DNA of 43,698 nt from Rhodopseudomonas pentothenatexigens (GCF_900218015.1 NZ_UFQQ01000035.1:1-43698), one strand, 5' to 3'. Positions 9,920-19,161 are shown, numbered from the stretch's first letter. Translations and numbers: made by a program. Notes: generated by a model not told the origin, from the sequence alone.

Positions 9920-10777
9920 ATGTCGCGCATCGCCTATGTCAACGGCCGCTATCTCGACATGCGCCATGCCAGCGTGAACATCGAGGATCGCGGTTATCAG
10001 TTCGCCGATGGCGTCTATGAGGTCTGCGAAGTGCGCGGCGGCAGGCTGGTCGACATGCCGCGGCATTTGGCGCGGCTGCAGCGTTCGCTCGGTGAGTTGC
10101 GGATCAAGGAGCCGATGCCGCTGGCGGCGTTGTCGGTCGTGATGCACGAAGTGGTGCGGCGCAACCGGGTGAACGACGGCATCGTCTATCTGCAGGTCAG
10201 CCGCGGCGTGGCGCGGCGCGATCACGGCTTTCCGGCCGAGTCGGTGAAGCCGGCCGTGGTGGTGACGGCGCGCAGCATCGATCCCGCCAAGGGGCAGGCC
10301 AACGCGGCGCGTGGCATCAAGGTGATCACGCTGCCGGAGAACCGCTGGCCGAGGGTCGACATCAAATCGACGGCGCTGCTGCCGAACGTGCTCGCCAAGC
10401 AGGCGGCGCGCGAGGCCGGCGCCTATGAGGCGTGGTACGTCGACCGCGACGGCTACGTCACCGAAGGCTCCTCCAGCAACGCCTGGATCGTCACCAAAGA
10501 GGGCCGGGTGGTGACCCGTTCGGCCGACGCCGGCATCCTCGCCGGCGTCACCCGTGCGGTGCTGATCGATGCCTGCGAAGCGCTGCAGGTGCGGGTCGAG
10601 GAGCGGCCGTTCACGCCGGCCGAGGCGGCGAGCGCCGCCGAAGCGTTCGTCACGGCTTCGAGCCAGCTCGTGATGCCGGTGGTGTCGATCGACGGCCAGC
10701 CGATCGGCGACGGCAAGCCGGGCGCATTGGCCAAACGTCTAAGAGAGCAGTTTCACCGATTTGCGGTGTTTTCTTAA
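9920..10777 (+). CDS. dat: Fold-type IV PLP aminotransferase, D-amino-acid transaminase-like
   Basis: A 285-residue class-IV PLP enzyme. The annotated role is transamination between D-amino acids (D-Ala/D-Glu supply for peptidoglycan), but branched-chain transaminase and aminodeoxychorismate lyase share the fold and cannot be excluded. The Schiff-base lysine is K149 in VDIKSTALLPNV. The opening VNGRYLDMRHASVNIEDRGYQFADGV-type stretch is well kept (MSRIAYVNGR at the start, DRGYQFADGVYE at 23-34). EGSSSNAWIV is the PLP-phosphate loop. The ATG at 9920 follows ntrX by 39 nt, so it may share that transcript. The order ntrX-dat-hfq-hflX is common in this group. Confidence 0.85.
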   Translation: MSRIAYVNGRYLDMRHASVNIEDRGYQFADGVYEVCEVRGGRLVDMPRHLARLQRSLGELRIKEPMPLAALSVVMHEVVRRNRVNDGIVYLQVSRGVARRDHGFPAESVKPAVVVTARSIDPAKGQANAARGIKVITLPENRWPRVDIKSTALLPNVLAKQAAREAGAYEAWYVDRDGYVTEGSSSNAWIVTKEGRVVTRSADAGILAGVTRAVLIDACEALQVRVEERPFTPAEAASAAEAFVTASSQLVMPVVSIDGQPIGDGKPGALAKRLREQFHRFAVFS

Positions 10778-10958
10778 GCTTTGCGGCGCGGGGAGCATCC
10801 GCTCGGGGTTTTAGTTGCTTGCTTAAAAGCCATGCCTACCCTCTAATCGGACCGTCGGCTTCCGGAGGGGGATCTCGGAGGAGTCGGCAACCGGGGTGAA
10901 GCTCCGACAGAGAGACGCGCACCGGCAAGAAAAGACAAAACCAATTGCGGGATAAAAA

Positions 10959-11207
10959 ATGGCGGCAGACCGCGCACAAAACCTTCAAGACACTTTCCTC
11001 AACCACGTACGCAAGACGAAGACTCCTCTGACGATCTTCCTGGTCAACGGGGTGAAGTTGCAGGGCATTGTGACTTGGTTCGATAATTTCTGCCTTTTGT
11101 TGCGGCGCGACGGTCATTCGCAGCTCGTCTACAAGCACGCGATCTCCACCATCATGCCGGGGGCGCCGATCCAGCTGTTCGAAAGCGGCGAGGACTCGCC
11201 AGCTTGA
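10959..11207 (+). CDS. hfq: RNA chaperone Hfq
   Basis: An 82-residue Sm-like protein that forms hexamers and pairs small RNAs with mRNAs; in nitrogen-fixing relatives it is also needed for full nifA expression. The Sm1 region is [19 protein letters not shown] and the Sm2 signature is [10 protein letters not shown] (K59, H60), both typical. The C-terminal tail after residue 72 is short, as in other alphaproteobacteria. A 181-bp gap separates it from dat, room enough for its own promoter. The ribosome site before the ATG is weak (GGGATAAAAA). hflX begins 11 nt after the stop, giving the classic hfq-hflX pair. Confidence 0.97.
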
Positions 11208-11218
11208 GGCGGGCCTGA

Positions 11219-12589
11219 TTGGAACCGCGCAGCATCGACGAGGGCGCCGATCGTCCGCGATCGGGGAACGGCGGAGAGACCGGACGCGTGATCGTCGTCG
11301 GTCCGTATTTGCGCACGCGCCGGGGCGATCCCGACGCGGCGGATACGGCCGTCCGCGACAATGACGCGCGGCTCGACGAAGCCGCCGGTCTGGCGCGCGC
11401 GATCGATCTCGACGTCGTCGAGGCGGTGCTCACTCCGATCAGCCAGATCCGTCCCGCGACCTATCTCGGCAAGGGCAAGGTCGAGGACATCGTCGGGCTG
11501 ATCGCGGCGCACGGCGCCGACTTGGTGGTGATGGATTGCGCGCTGTCGCCGATCCAGCAGCGCAACCTGGAGAAAGCCTGGAACGCCAAGGTGCTCGATC
11601 GCACCGGCCTGATCCTGGAAATCTTCGGGCGCCGCGCCAAGACCCGCGAAGGCACCCTGCAGGTCGAGCTGGCGCATCTCAACTATCAGCGCTCGCGGCT
11701 GGTGCGGTCCTGGACCCATCTCGAGCGCCAGCGCGGCGGCTTCGGCTTCATGGGTGGCCCCGGCGAGACCCAGATCGAGGCCGACCGCCGGCTGATCGGC
11801 GAGCGCATCACCAAGCTCGAAGCCGAGCTGAAGAAAGTGCAGGCGACACGGCGGTTGCATCGCGCCGGGCGGCAGCGTGTGCCGTATCGCGTGGTGGCGC
11901 TGGTTGGCTACACCAATGCCGGCAAGTCGACGCTGTTCAACCGGCTGACGCGCGCCGACGTGCAGGCGGCCGACATGCTGTTCGCGACGCTCGACCCGAC
12001 GCTGCGCGCGATCCAGTTGCCGCACGGCGGCAAGGCGATGCTGTCCGACACCGTCGGCTTCATCTCCAATCTCCCGACCCAGCTCGTCGCCGCCTTCCGC
12101 GCGACGCTGGAAGAGGTGCTGGAAGCCGATCTGATCCTGCACGTCCGCGACATCAGCCACGAAGACGCCGAGGCGCAGCAGAGCGACGTCGACAACGTGC
12201 TGCGCCAGCTCGGCGTCGATGCCGCGAGCGGACGGATTCTCGAAGTCTGGAATAAGATCGACCGTTTCGAGCCGGAGCAGCGCGACGAGCTGAGAAACAT
12301 CGCAGGCCGCCGGCCCGACGATCATCCGTGCCTGCTGGTGTCGGCGGTGAGCGGCGAGGGCGTCGACGAGCTGCTGTTGGCGATCGAGCAGCGCCTGGCG
12401 GCGACCCGCACCGTGCTCGATCTGTCGATCGACGCCGCCGACGGCGCCGGCGTGAGCTGGCTGCATCGCAATGCCGAGGTGCTGGCGAAGGATCTGGTCG
12501 ATGGCCGGTACGTCATGACGGTGCGGGTCGAAGACAATAAACGCGACGTCGTGATCGACCGCTTCGGCGCAGTGCCGCGGCCGGATTAA
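11219..12589 (+). CDS. hflX: Ribosome-associated GTPase HflX
   Basis: A 456-residue GTPase that binds and can split 70S ribosomes under stress. An N-terminal HflX domain (about 25-200) includes YLGKGKVEDI and the glycine-rich RQRGGFGFMGGPGETQ-type loop. The G domain has G1 GYTNAGKST, G3 DTVGF and G4 NKID. The start used is a TTG at 11219 with GAGGCGGG upstream. A GTG at 11288 (VIVVGPYL) is a possible shorter start and would remove 23 charged residues. It lies 11 nt behind hfq and is surely co-transcribed with it. A 202-bp gap follows before gyrA. Confidence 0.94.
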   Translation: MEPRSIDEGADRPRSGNGGETGRVIVVGPYLRTRRGDPDAADTAVRDNDARLDEAAGLARAIDLDVVEAVLTPISQIRPATYLGKGKVEDIVGLIAAHGADLVVMDCALSPIQQRNLEKAWNAKVLDRTGLILEIFGRRAKTREGTLQVELAHLNYQRSRLVRSWTHLERQRGGFGFMGGPGETQIEADRRLIGERITKLEAELKKVQATRRLHRAGRQRVPYRVVALVGYTNAGKSTLFNRLTRADVQAADMLFATLDPTLRAIQLPHGGKAMLSDTVGFISNLPTQLVAAFRATLEEVLEADLILHVRDISHEDAEAQQSDVDNVLRQLGVDAASGRILEVWNKIDRFEPEQRDELRNIAGRRPDDHPCLLVSAVSGEGVDELLLAIEQRLAATRTVLDLSIDAADGAGVSWLHRNAEVLAKDLVDGRYVMTVRVEDNKRDVVIDRFGAVPRPD

Positions 12590-12791
12590 GGGCGCGAATC
12601 AGCGCCTCCCAGGGGCGCCGCCGGCGCCGATCCCGATGCCTTGCCGAACGGCTTTTCGAGCACGTCGAAAATATCGCGTAAGATATTGAAAAGACGGGCC
12701 GAAAAACCTTCGAAAACAAGCCGCGAAAGGGTGGTTTGCAACACCCCGATACGCTATACGAATCCGATCAGATTCTGACCGGAATTCACCC

Positions 12792-15533
12792 TTGTCCGAC
12801 AAAGACGACGAGAAGCCCGGGGAGCCGCAGGCGCCCTCGGATATTCGCCCCGTATCCATTCTCGACGAGATGAAGCGCAGCTATCTCGATTACGCGATGA
12901 GCGTGATCGTGGCGCGGGCGCTGCCGGATGCGCGCGACGGGTTGAAGCCGGTGCATCGCCGTATCCTCTACGGCATGTACGAGAACGGCTTCGAGTGGAA
13001 CAAGCCGTATCGCAAGTCGGCCCGCACCGTCGGCGACGTCATCGGTAAGTATCACCCGCACGGCGACCAGTCGGTGTACGACGCGCTGGTCCGCATGGCG
13101 CAGGACTTCTCGATGCGGGTGCCGCTGATCGACGGTCAGGGCAATTTCGGTTCGGTCGACGGCGATATGCCGGCGGCGATGCGATATACCGAATCGCGTC
13201 TGACCAAGATCGCGCAGACGCTGCTCGACGACATCGACAAGGACACCGTCGACTTCCAGCCGAACTACGACAATTCGGAACGGGAGCCGCAGGTTCTTCC
13301 TGCCAAATTCCCGAACCTCCTGGTGAACGGCGCCGGCGGCATCGCGGTCGGCATGGCCACCAACATCCCGCCGCACAATCTCGGTGAGGTGATCGACGCC
13401 TGCGTCGCTCTGATCGACGATCCGGCGCTGACGATCGACGATCTCAACAAGATCATCCCGGGGCCGGACTTTCCGACCGGCGGCATCATCCTCGGCCGCG
13501 CCGGCATTCGCGGCGCCTATCAGACCGGCCGCGGCTCGATCGTGATGCGCGGCAAGGTCGAGATCGAGACCGTCCGCAAGGACCGGGAGGCGATCATCGT
13601 CTCCGAGATTCCTTATCAGGTGAACAAGGCGACGATGGTCGAGCGCATCGCCGAACTGGTGCGCGAGAAGAAGATCGAAGGCATCTCCGACCTGCGCGAC
13701 GAGTCGGACCGCGACGGCTTCCGCGTCGTGATCGAGCTGCGCCGCGATGCGGTGCCGGAGGTGGTGCTCAACCAGCTCTACAAATTCACGCCGCTGCAGA
13801 CCAATTTCGGCGCCAACATGGTGGCGCTCGACGGCGGCCGGCCGCAACTGATGAACCTGAAGGATCTGCTGCAGGTCTTCGTCGCGTTCCGCGAGCAGGT
13901 CGTCACCAGGCGCACCAAATTCCTGCTCAACAAGGCGCGCGACCGCGCCCACATCCTGGTCGGCCTCGCGATCGCGGTGGCGAATATCGACGAGATCATT
14001 CGGGTGATCCGTAATTCGCCCGATCCGAACACGGCGCGCGAGACCCTGATGTCGCGCGACTGGCCGGCGGCCGATGTCGCGGCGATGATCACGCTGATCG
14101 ACGATCCGCGCCACAAGCTCAACCCGGACGGCACCGCGCGGCTGTCGTTCGAGCAGGCGAAAGCCATCCTCGATCTGCGGCTGCAGCGCCTCACCGCGCT
14201 GGGACGCGAGGAGATTTCCGACGAGCTCGACAAGCTGGCGGTCGAAATCGCCGACTATCTGGAAATCCTGCGCTCGCGCGCACGGGTTCAGACGATCGTC
14301 AAGACCGAGCTCGGCGAGGTCAGGGCCGAGTTCGCAACGCCGCGCCGGACCGAGATCGTCGAACAGGAAGGCGAGGTCGAAGACGAGGACCTGATCCAGC
14401 GCGAGGACATGGTGGTGACCGTGTCGCACGCCGGCTACGTCAAGCGGGTGCCGCTGTCGACCTATCGGGCGCAGCGTCGCGGCGGCAAGGGCCGCTCCGG
14501 CATGGCGACCCGCGAGGAGGATTTCGTCTCGCGGCTGTTCGTCGCGTCGACGCACACGCCGGTGCTGTTCTTCTCGTCGCGCGGACAGGTCTACAAGGAG
14601 AAGGTGTGGCGGTTGCCGCTGGCGCCGCCGAACGGCCGCGGCAAGGCGCTGATCAACATTCTGCCGCTGGAGCAGGGCGAGCGCATCACCACCATCATGC
14701 CGCTGCCGGAGGACGAAGCGTCCTGGGCGGCGCTCGACGTGATGTTCGCCACCACCGGCGGCAACGTCCGCCGCAACAAGCTGTCCGACTTCGTCGACGT
14801 CCGCCGCTCCGGCATCATCGCGATGAAGCTCGACGACGGCGAGGCGATCGTCGACGTCCAGATCTGCACCGAGCGCGACGACGTGCTGCTGACGGCGGCC
14901 GGCGGCCAGTGCATCCGCTTCCCGGTGCCGGACGTGCGGGTGTTCAGCGGCCGCACCTCGATGGGCGTGCGCGGCATCGCGCTGTCGTCCGGCGACAAGG
15001 TGATCTCGCTCAGCATCCTGCGGCACTTCGAGGCGACGCCGGCCGAACGCTCGACCTATCTGAAGCAATCCGGAGCCAGCCGCCGTGCCGCGACCGGCGA
15101 GGAGGCCGAAATCGTCGACGCGCCCGAGGTCGAAGCCGAGGAGAGCGATGCGGTGACGTCGCTCAGCGTCGAGCGCTATGCCGAGATGTCGGCGTCCGAG
15201 CAGTTCGTGCTGACGATCTCGGAGAACGGCTACGGCAAGCGGACCTCGTCGTTCGAGTACCGCACCACCGGACGCGGCGGCAAAGGCATCGTGGCGATGT
15301 CGGTCAACGGCCGCAACGGCAAGCTGGTGGCGTCGTTCCCGGTCGAGGACTCCGACCAGATCATGCTGGTGACCGACAACGGCCAGCTGATCCGCTGCCC
15401 GGTCGAAGGCATCCGAGTCGCCGGCCGCTCCACCCAGGGCGTGATCGTGTTCAACACCGCCGACGACGAGAAGGTGGTGTCGGTCGAGCGGATTCCGGAG
15501 ACCGAAGAGGGCGAGGGCGGCAACGGCGGCTGA
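12792..15533 (+). CDS. gyrA: DNA gyrase subunit A
   Basis: The cleavage-religation subunit of gyrase, 913 residues, which with GyrB introduces negative supercoils. The start is TTG at 12792, the only sensible one before the conserved [17 protein letters not shown] block. The winged-helix/QRDR reads [19 protein letters not shown]; the active-site tyrosine is Y132 in AMRYTESRL. The position equal to E. coli Ser83 is Gln93 here, while the Asp87 equivalent is kept. A GyrA-box-like [10 protein letters not shown] at about residue 560 marks the C-terminal pinwheel, followed by six blade repeats and an acidic tail. The 202-bp upstream gap has a small dyad (AATATC/GATATT at 12670-12687) and probably the promoter. 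Confidence 0.97.
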   Translation: MSDKDDEKPGEPQAPSDIRPVSILDEMKRSYLDYAMSVIVARALPDARDGLKPVHRRILYGMYENGFEWNKPYRKSARTVGDVIGKYHPHGDQSVYDALVRMAQDFSMRVPLIDGQGNFGSVDGDMPAAMRYTESRLTKIAQTLLDDIDKDTVDFQPNYDNSEREPQVLPAKFPNLLVNGAGGIAVGMATNIPPHNLGEVIDACVALIDDPALTIDDLNKIIPGPDFPTGGIILGRAGIRGAYQTGRGSIVMRGKVEIETVRKDREAIIVSEIPYQVNKATMVERIAELVREKKIEGISDLRDESDRDGFRVVIELRRDAVPEVVLNQLYKFTPLQTNFGANMVALDGGRPQLMNLKDLLQVFVAFREQVVTRRTKFLLNKARDRAHILVGLAIAVANIDEIIRVIRNSPDPNTARETLMSRDWPAADVAAMITLIDDPRHKLNPDGTARLSFEQAKAILDLRLQRLTALGREEISDELDKLAVEIADYLEILRSRARVQTIVKTELGEVRAEFATPRRTEIVEQEGEVEDEDLIQREDMVVTVSHAGYVKRVPLSTYRAQRRGGKGRSGMATREEDFVSRLFVASTHTPVLFFSSRGQVYKEKVWRLPLAPPNGRGKALINILPLEQGERITTIMPLPEDEASWAALDVMFATTGGNVRRNKLSDFVDVRRSGIIAMKLDDGEAIVDVQICTERDDVLLTAAGGQCIRFPVPDVRVFSGRTSMGVRGIALSSGDKVISLSILRHFEATPAERSTYLKQSGASRRAATGEEAEIVDAPEVEAEESDAVTSLSVERYAEMSASEQFVLTISENGYGKRTSSFEYRTTGRGGKGIVAMSVNGRNGKLVASFPVEDSDQIMLVTDNGQLIRCPVEGIRVAGRSTQGVIVFNTADDEKVVSVERIPETEEGEGGNGG

Positions 15534-15540
15534 GCCGCCG
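15524..15540 (+). terminator. GC hairpin over the gyrA stop codon
   Basis: CGGCGGC-TGA-GCCGCCG forms a 7-bp stem with the stop codon in the loop. The convergent hydrolase gene ends 12 nt further on, so the hairpin may stop transcription from both sides. No T-run follows, which makes it weak as an intrinsic terminator. Confidence 0.35.
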
Positions 15541-15551
15541 CGGCGTTCAGG

Positions 15552-16418
15552 CTAGGCGAGGGCGCTCAGCAGCGCCGTCGCGGTGTCGTCGGGACATTCC
15601 TCGTAGAACGACAGCTTGCCCCGCGGCAGCACGGTGGCGCTGACATTGTCCAGCGCCGCGAGGGCGGCCATCTCCGCCTTGGATTTGCGCGGCGTGGCCT
15701 CGCCATACAGCAGCACAATGTTTCCCGGCACGCGACGTGCGGCGGCGAGATAATCGTCGCGCGTCGTGAACAGGTCGAGCTCGCCGGTGACGAAGCGGAA
15801 CGACGCGTAGCGCGCGCCGCGCGCCTCGGTGACGCGGCGCTTGTTCGCCATCCGGGCGTCGGTCAGCCAGGCGGGGTCGGCATAGACATGGCCACGCGCC
15901 ATCATGCCGATCACCGCCCGGTTGACGTTGAGCCGATAGAACGCCGCGCCCGCGACCGGCAGATCGACGGCCCTTGCCAGCGTGCCGAACAGCGGCATGC
16001 GTTTGCCCGCCATGGTCGGCAGTGGTCCGCGCCATGTCGGCGCCAGCAGGCAGAGCCGGCCGAGCGAGCCGGGATGATCCGCGGCTTGCGCCAGCGCGTA
16101 GCCGGCCGCGTGCCCTGCCGCCACCGTGACGTCCGGACGCGTCACCGAGTTCAGGATGAACTCGAGAAACTCCCTGTACAGTGCGGGGCGCCAGTCGGTT
16201 TTCGGGCGCGGCAGATCGCCGAATCCGGGCCAGTCGATCGACGTCGTGGAATAGTGCGCGCCGAGCCGTTGCTGAAGCTCGCGCATCTCGCCGCGGGTCG
16301 AGATCGAACTGAGCGCGGGCAGCAGCAGCAAGTTCGGCCCGGAGCCGAACCGGGTCAGGCCGAGCTGCAGCGGACGGCCGTCAGCCGTCCATTCGAGAAC
16401 GTGTTCGGACCATTGCAT
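15552..16418 (-). CDS. Alpha/beta-hydrolase-fold protein lacking the catalytic nucleophile
   Basis: A 288-residue protein with the alpha/beta-hydrolase layout: NLLLLPALSS (strand and oxyanion region), DWPGFGDLPRP, the nucleophile elbow, cap segment and NIVLLYGEATP near the acid residue. The elbow reads GHAAG (residues 102-106), where active members have G-x-S-x-G, so the serine position is Ala104. The C-terminal segment (RGKLSFYEECPD) also has no histidine where the catalytic one usually falls. The frame is open and full length, so this looks like a preserved non-enzymatic fold rather than a pseudogene. It is convergent with gyrA. No function can be assigned beyond the fold. Confidence 0.8.
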   Translation of the reverse strand: MQWSEHVLEWTADGRPLQLGLTRFGSGPNLLLLPALSSISTRGEMRELQQRLGAHYSTTSIDWPGFGDLPRPKTDWRPALYREFLEFILNSVTRPDVTVAAGHAAGYALAQAADHPGSLGRLCLLAPTWRGPLPTMAGKRMPLFGTLARAVDLPVAGAAFYRLNVNRAVIGMMARGHVYADPAWLTDARMANKRRVTEARGARYASFRFVTGELDLFTTRDDYLAAARRVPGNIVLLYGEATPRKSKAEMAALAALDNVSATVLPRGKLSFYEECPDDTATALLSALA

Positions 16419-16487
16419 CGCTTCATCATGTTACCGGTTCCGAGACCATGGTCCAGCGAACGTCGCGACGGCAGGGGCTGGAATCGA

Positions 16488-16518
16488 AAGACCCCCGAGG
16501 GGGCAACTCGGGGGTCTT
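16488..16518. terminator. Strong intergenic hairpin between small secreted gene and hydrolase
   Basis: Perfect 12-bp arms AAGACCCCCGAG (16488-16499) and CTCGGGGGTCTT (16507-16518) enclose a 7-nt loop. It lies 65 nt past the stop of the minus-strand secreted protein and 70 nt before the hydrolase start. It should end the upstream minus-strand transcript. The flanking T-tracts are very short on both strands. Confidence 0.65.
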
Positions 16519-16582
16519 CGGTACAGAGCGCCCTTGGAGGGAAGCGCTTTGCGGAAACTAGCTGTCGGATAACGCCAAAACC

Positions 16583-16840
16583 TTAATGGCGTTCCGCGGT
16601 CACCAGCCGAGCCTGACCGATCGGCGCGTGGCTGGCATGGGCATTGCGGAGGCAGGACGGTTCGAAATTCGGCCAGGCCTGCTCGGAGCAGGCGGTGCCG
16701 AGGGGACGGATGTCGAGCCGGTCGCCCTTGGCCAGAGCCTGCGGAACGCTGGCTTCGACCTGCGGGGCAAAGCCCGGAAGAATGGTGACTGCCGCGGCAG
16801 CAAAGGCGGCGATCGCGATCACGGAAAGAGCCTTGATCAT
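16583..16840 (-). CDS. Small secreted protein, conserved in Bradyrhizobium relatives
   Basis: An 85-residue protein with a clear Sec signal (MIKALSVIAIAAFAAAAVTI, cleavage probably after VEA near residue 30). The mature part of about 55 residues contains RPLGTACSEQAW and FEPSCLRN, i.e. two cysteines spaced for a possible disulfide. I recall similar small proteins in Bradyrhizobium and Rhodopseudomonas but know no function. An AGGGGA ribosome site sits 8 nt before the ATG. A strong hairpin 65 nt downstream ends the unit, so it is monocistronic. An overlapping plus-strand frame across the same bases has no ribosome site and is ignored. Confidence 0.75.
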   Translation of the reverse strand: MIKALSVIAIAAFAAAAVTILPGFAPQVEASVPQALAKGDRLDIRPLGTACSEQAWPNFEPSCLRNAHASHAPIGQARLVTAERH

Positions 16841-17178
16841 GACGGTGTCCCCTGTGGTCTCGAAGTCCGGCCGTTTCGGCCTGGATTGCTTTGTCGCTTC
16901 CCGATGCGGCTGGTTTACCCAGCGCTGGTTTCAGAACGTCTTCATCGCCGGGCAATTCAGGTTTCGCCGCGGCGGCGAATTGTTTCTTGGCTTTCGGGCG
17001 CGTGAAACAAACCGGTAAAAACGCCAGTGTTTTCAGGCGCCTCCCGTTACCACACAGAAGACGCGCGAAGGCGCGATCCGGTTCGGTTCGCAGCGCGAAA
17101 TAAATCCGCCCCTCGGCTGCAGTTTTGAAGGAACCGGGGCCGCTTGCTCCTGCAGGCGCGCCGCGCTAGAGGGGCCGG
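16841..17178. other. 338-bp intergenic region with divergent promoters expected
   Basis: No gene is supported here. It separates two divergently read genes (small secreted protein, minus; coaD, plus). It holds a tight palindrome TTCGCCGC-G-GCGGCGAA (16963-16979) and a mildly AT-richer stretch around 16990-17030, where promoters would be expected. No clear -35/-10 pair could be fixed by eye. Several frames are open because of the GC content, but none has a ribosome site or a recognisable protein. Confidence 0.5.
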
Positions 17179-17688
17179 ATGTCACGCATCGCGCTTTATC
17201 CGGGCTCCTTCGATCCCGTCACCAACGGCCATCTCGACGTCGTCCGCCACGCCGTGGCGCTGTGCGACAAGCTCGTGCTGGCGATCGGCATCCACCCCGG
17301 CAAGACGCCGCTGTTCACCACCGAGGAGCGCCTCGCGATGGCCGAGCGGGTGTTCGGCCCGATCGCCAAGGCGGCCGGTTGCGAGTACGCTGCCATCACC
17401 TTCGACAATCTGACGGTCACTGCGGCGCAGCAGATCGGCGCCACGCTGATGATCCGCGGCCTGCGCGACGGCACCGACCTCGACTACGAAATGCAGCTCG
17501 CCGGCATGAACGAGACCATGGCGCCGGCAATCCATACGGTGTTCTTGCCGGCCTCGGTCGGGGTGCGCCCGATCACCGCCACACTGGTGCGGCAGATCGC
17601 CAAGATGGGCGGCGATGTTTCGGCCTTCGTTCCGGCCGAGGTGGCGTCCGCTCTGACATCCAAGTTTGCCGCCGGCTCGCCGGCCTAA
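17179..17688 (+). CDS. coaD: Phosphopantetheine adenylyltransferase
   Basis: Catalyses the penultimate step of coenzyme A synthesis: ATP plus 4'-phosphopantetheine to dephospho-CoA. It is 169 residues, the normal size. The nucleotidyltransferase signature is at the start ([12 protein letters not shown], with the T/HxGH motif at TNGH). [14 protein letters not shown] and the late [14 protein letters not shown] block (ISSTxxR-like) are also family marks. The following cyclophilin gene starts 17 nt after the stop, suggesting one transcript with the downstream secreted genes. Confidence 0.96.
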   Translation: MSRIALYPGSFDPVTNGHLDVVRHAVALCDKLVLAIGIHPGKTPLFTTEERLAMAERVFGPIAKAAGCEYAAITFDNLTVTAAQQIGATLMIRGLRDGTDLDYEMQLAGMNETMAPAIHTVFLPASVGVRPITATLVRQIAKMGGDVSAFVPAEVASALTSKFAAGSPA

Positions 17689-17704
17689 CCGACCCGGAGT
17701 TTTC

Positions 17705-18268
17705 ATGATCCGTCTGATCGGCATCTTCGCGGCGCTGCTGTTCGCGCTGCCGGCGCTGGCGCAGCCGCTGCCCGCCAATCTCGACAAGCAGAACGCGCTC
17801 GTCATCGACACCACCAAGGGCCGCATCGTCATCGCGCTGCGCGCCGACATCGCGCCCAAGCACGCCGAGCGGCTGAAGCAGCTTGCCCGCGAAGGCTTCT
17901 ACAACAACGTGCCGTTCCACCGCGTGATGGGTGGCTTCATGGCGCAGACCGGCGACGGCCAGAACTTCAACGGCACCGGCGGTTCGAAATATCCGAACCT
18001 GAAGCAGGAATTCTCCAACGTGCCGTTTACCCGCGGGGTGGTCGGCATGGCCCGGCGCGGCGACAGCGTCGACAGCGCCAATTCGCAGTTCTTCATCATG
18101 TTCGCCGACGGCCCGAGCCTGAACGGCCAGTACACCGTGATCGGCAATGTGGTGTCCGGCATGGATGTGGTCGACAAGCTGAAGAAGGCTTCGCCGACCT
18201 CGCCCGGCGGCGCCGTGACCGATCCGGACAAGATGGTGAAGGTCCAGGTCGCCTCCGACGTGAAATAG
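17705..18268 (+). CDS. ppiA: Periplasmic peptidyl-prolyl cis-trans isomerase (cyclophilin)
   Basis: A 187-residue cyclophilin that speeds proline isomerisation during folding of exported proteins. The N-terminus is a Sec signal peptide (MIRLIGIFAALLFALPALAQ), so the enzyme is periplasmic. The catalytic core has FHRVMGGFMAQTGD with the active-site Arg, GMARRGDSVDSANSQFFI and the YTVIGNVVSGMDVVD strand. I use ATG 17705 with GGAG upstream; an earlier in-frame start at 17666 would spoil the signal peptide. A second cyclophilin without a signal lies 429 nt downstream, and a small periplasmic protein sits between them. Confidence 0.93.
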   Translation: MIRLIGIFAALLFALPALAQPLPANLDKQNALVIDTTKGRIVIALRADIAPKHAERLKQLAREGFYNNVPFHRVMGGFMAQTGDGQNFNGTGGSKYPNLKQEFSNVPFTRGVVGMARRGDSVDSANSQFFIMFADGPSLNGQYTVIGNVVSGMDVVDKLKKASPTSPGGAVTDPDKMVKVQVASDVK

Positions 18269-18277
18269 GCGATCACA

Positions 18278-18721
18278 ATGCTGCCGCGTCGACAAAGTGC
18301 AGTCGCGGTAGCCTTGATCGCCGGGGCGATCGGTCTCAGCGTTTGCCCCGCGTCGGCGCAGGACGCGCCGATCGACAATCTCAACGGATTGTTTTCGGCG
18401 CTGAAACAATGCTGGCGTCCGCCGCGTCTGCCGGCCGGTGATCCGGGAATGCAGATCACCGTGCTGGTCAGCTTCAAGCGCAACGGCGAGATCCTCGGCA
18501 AGCCGCGGATCACCTTTGAAAGCCCGGAGGCCGGCCGGGACGACAGCCTGGCCTATCGCGTCGCGGTGATGGAGGCGCTGCAGCGGTGCACGCCGCTGCC
18601 GTTCACGCCCTCGATGGGGGGTGCCGTCGCCGGACGTCCGTTCACGCTGCGATTCGACGATCGCAGACAAAGTCCCAAACCAACAGAGAAGAGAGCATGG
18701 CTGACAACGACAACATCCTGA
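18278..18721 (+). CDS. Small periplasmic protein with TonB/TolA C-terminal-like domain
   Basis: A 147-residue protein with a signal peptide ending near VCPASAQ (about residue 28). The mature part has a TonB-C/TolA-III-like pattern: ITVLVSFKRNGEILGKPRIT, then LAYRVAVMEALQRCTPLPF, then RPFTLRFD. Two cysteines (KQCWRPP and QRCTPLP) could pair. There is no membrane anchor or proline-rich linker, so it is not an energy transducer itself. It lies 9 nt after ppiA and its last 25 nt overlap the start of ppiB in another frame, so all three genes are tightly linked. Domain similarity is by eye; the function is unknown. Confidence 0.72.
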   Translation: MLPRRQSAVAVALIAGAIGLSVCPASAQDAPIDNLNGLFSALKQCWRPPRLPAGDPGMQITVLVSFKRNGEILGKPRITFESPEAGRDDSLAYRVAVMEALQRCTPLPFTPSMGGAVAGRPFTLRFDDRRQSPKPTEKRAWLTTTTS

Positions 18722-19161
18722 TCCTGGAAACCACCCAGGGCACCGTGAAGATCGAGATGCGCCCGGATCTGGCGCCGAACCACGTCGCCCGGATCAAGGA
18801 GCTGGTGCGCGAGGGCTTCTACGACGGCATCGTGTTCCACCGCGTGATCGAGGGCTTCATGGCGCAGACCGGCTGCCCGCAGGGCACCGGCATGGGCGGC
18901 TCCGGCACCAAGCTGAAGGCCGAATTCAACGCCGAGCCGCACGTCCGCGGCACCGCGTCGATGGCCCGCGCCGCCAATCCGGACTCCGGCGACAGCCAGT
19001 TCTTCATCTGCTTCGACGACGCCCGCTTCCTGGACAAGCAGTACACCGTCTGGGGCAAGGTGACCGAAGGCATGGAGAACGTCGACAAGATCAAGCGCGG
19101 CGAGCCGGTCAAGGATCCGGACAAGATCGTCAAGGCGAGCATCGCGGCCGACGCTGCCTAA
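18697..19161 (+). CDS. ppiB: Cytoplasmic peptidyl-prolyl cis-trans isomerase (cyclophilin)
   Basis: A 154-residue cyclophilin with no signal peptide, so it acts on cytoplasmic proteins. The core motifs are [13 protein letters not shown], the insertion [30 protein letters not shown] and [15 protein letters not shown] with the ligand-binding Trp. The start at 18697 lies inside the previous gene (25-nt overlap), with AGAGAAGAGAG purine-rich sequence just upstream as its ribosome site. It is closest to the E. coli PpiB type. A palindromic repeat follows 48 nt downstream. Confidence 0.95.
   Translation: MADNDNILILETTQGTVKIEMRPDLAPNHVARIKELVREGFYDGIVFHRVIEGFMAQTGCPQGTGMGGSGTKLKAEFNAEPHVRGTASMARAANPDSGDSQFFICFDDARFLDKQYTVWGKVTEGMENVDKIKRGEPVKDPDKIVKASIAADAA

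Noticed and set aside
12786-15068. Minus-strand open frame of 760 codons
   Set aside because: It is the antisense shadow of gyrA in GC-rich DNA; it has no family motifs and a composition dominated by Arg, His, Asp and Val.
16586-17018. Plus-strand open frames across the small secreted gene and its promoter region
   Set aside because: No ribosome site or recognised family; the minus-strand gene with signal peptide and ribosome site explains the region better.
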